NCBI GenBank assembly: GCA_021774015.1
Contig: JAJFJO010000388.1
Span: forward strand, 1-6,090
Length of the DNA: 6,090 nucleotides
Direction of reading: 5' to 3'
Source: Gammaproteobacteria bacterium
GTDB lineage: Bacteria; Pseudomonadota; Gammaproteobacteria; Coxiellales; Coxiellaceae
Shown here: positions 5,448 through 6,090 of the stretch, piece by piece
Numbering within the stretch: position 1 is the stretch's first letter
Layout of the letters: each line of letters starts with the position of its first letter
Notes under the pieces: generated by a model
Database searches by the model: none
The model's input: the letters and a program-made list of their open reading frames with translations, nothing else
Told to the model about the DNA's origin: nothing
Position numbers and translations under genes: made by a program

Positions 5448-6090
5448 GCCTCTAAATATAGTCATTATCGTATATAGGCTCACCACCTCAACGCCATCCC
5501 CTATAGGATATTGATCCTTACCGGGATAAATAACAAAACGGTTTTTAATACCAAGATCATCACAGGCAATATAAAACCCCTTTTCAACTTTTGGTGAAAG
5601 ACTTCGCTTTATTTCAATGGCATAGATCTCATTGTTGGGCAGGGAAACCAATAAATCAATTTCAGCACCACTGCTTGTTCGATAAAAATGATATGAAGCA
5701 CCCTGTGGCAAACTTGAAATAATATTTTCAATAATCAACCCCTCCCAACTCAAACCAACAATAGGATGACCCAATAGGCTTTCTTGATTAGTAATTCTTA
5801 AAAGTGTATGAGCTAACCCGCTATCACGAATGAGTATCTTAGATGACTTTACAAGACGTTTACCTGCATTGTTATGCCATGGTGGCAGGAGACGCACAAG
5901 AAGCAAATCAACCATTAAATCCATATATCTTGCTATCGTTTTACCATCAACAGCTAAATTTCTTGCAAGTTGTGCAGCGTTTAATAGTGACCCCTGATTG
6001 TGTGCTAACATAGTCCAAAAACGTCTTAATGTTTCAGCGGGTATTCGTGGACCCAGCTGAGGGATGTCCCTCTCTAAAAACGTTCTTATA
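5430..6090 (-). CDS. Second AAA_14/DUF4143-family ATPase, C-terminal part (gene continues past the right edge)
   Basis: The frame is open from the window edge, giving 219 visible residues. The ATG at 6011 is internal, because the preceding codons encode the family motif RTFLERDIPQLGPRIP. Further family features follow in order: RRFWTMLAHNQG, a winged-helix-like stretch (LNAAQLARNLAVDGKTIARYM), LLPPW, ILIRDSGLAHTLL, GLSWEGLIIENII, then FYRTSSGAEIDLLV and AIEIK, the E-I-D...E-x-K pattern of the C-terminal PD-(D/E)xK-like fold. The P-loop domain would lie beyond the window. It shares the architecture of the ATPase at 4094-5266 but is clearly divergent and is not a recent duplicate. The last residues (YQLFL) and stop codon lie within the intergenic repeat, so the original C-terminus may have been replaced. 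I cannot tell whether the N-terminal half is intact. Confidence 0.88.
   Translation of the reverse strand, partial: IRTFLERDIPQLGPRIPAETLRRFWTMLAHNQGSLLNAAQLARNLAVDGKTIARYMDLMVDLLLVRLLPPWHNNAGKRLVKSSKILIRDSGLAHTLLRITNQESLLGHPIVGLSWEGLIIENIISSLPQGASYHFYRTSSGAEIDLLVSLPNNEIYAIEIKRSLSPKVEKGFYIACDDLGIKNRFVIYPGKDQYPIGDGVEVVSLYTIMTIFRGYQLFL

Overview
The window looks like an accessory region of an AT-rich, probably host-associated bacterium. A gammaproteobacterium of the Legionellales/Coxiellaceae kind is my best guess, because such genomes often carry decayed toxin-antitoxin genes, several AAA_14/DUF4143 ATPases and long low-complexity candidate effectors. That is inference: no taxonomic marker gene is present.

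Layout, left to right. (1) 1-1104, plus strand: a decaying AbiE-type (type IV) toxin-antitoxin pair. The antitoxin gene abiEi enters from the left edge and carries a frameshift at a run of seven A. The nucleotidyltransferase toxin gene abiEii starts 2 bp later, has an in-frame stop after 80 codons, and loses its 3' end near 1104. (2) 1173-3846, minus strand: one long gene of 864 codons with a clear Shine-Dalgarno sequence and a strong intrinsic terminator. It encodes a mosaic protein with Ala/Gly tracts, a Ser/Asp tract, recurring Tyr-Gly-Ile motifs, three short amphipathic cationic helices and an ordered C-terminal domain. I recognise no family for it. (3) 3889-3976: an intergenic repeat, probably the promoter/leader of that gene, with a second direct copy at 5377-5447. 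(4) 4019-5297: a complete plus-strand AAA_14/DUF4143 ATPase gene with its own promoter, enclosed by perfect 21-bp inverted repeats; the left repeat supplies the -35 box. (5) 5430-6090, minus strand: the C-terminal part of a second, different DUF4143 ATPase that continues past the right edge. Its last codons and stop lie inside the second copy of the intergenic repeat.

The genes do not form one operon. The region reads as layered insertion and decay: an AbiE locus broken at its right end, a large self-contained minus-strand gene beside it, and an ATPase cassette between two copies of a leader-like repeat. The most interesting points are the mosaic protein with repeated tyrosine motifs, which could be a secreted effector or surface protein, and the inverted-repeat-bounded ATPase cassette without a recognisable transposase.
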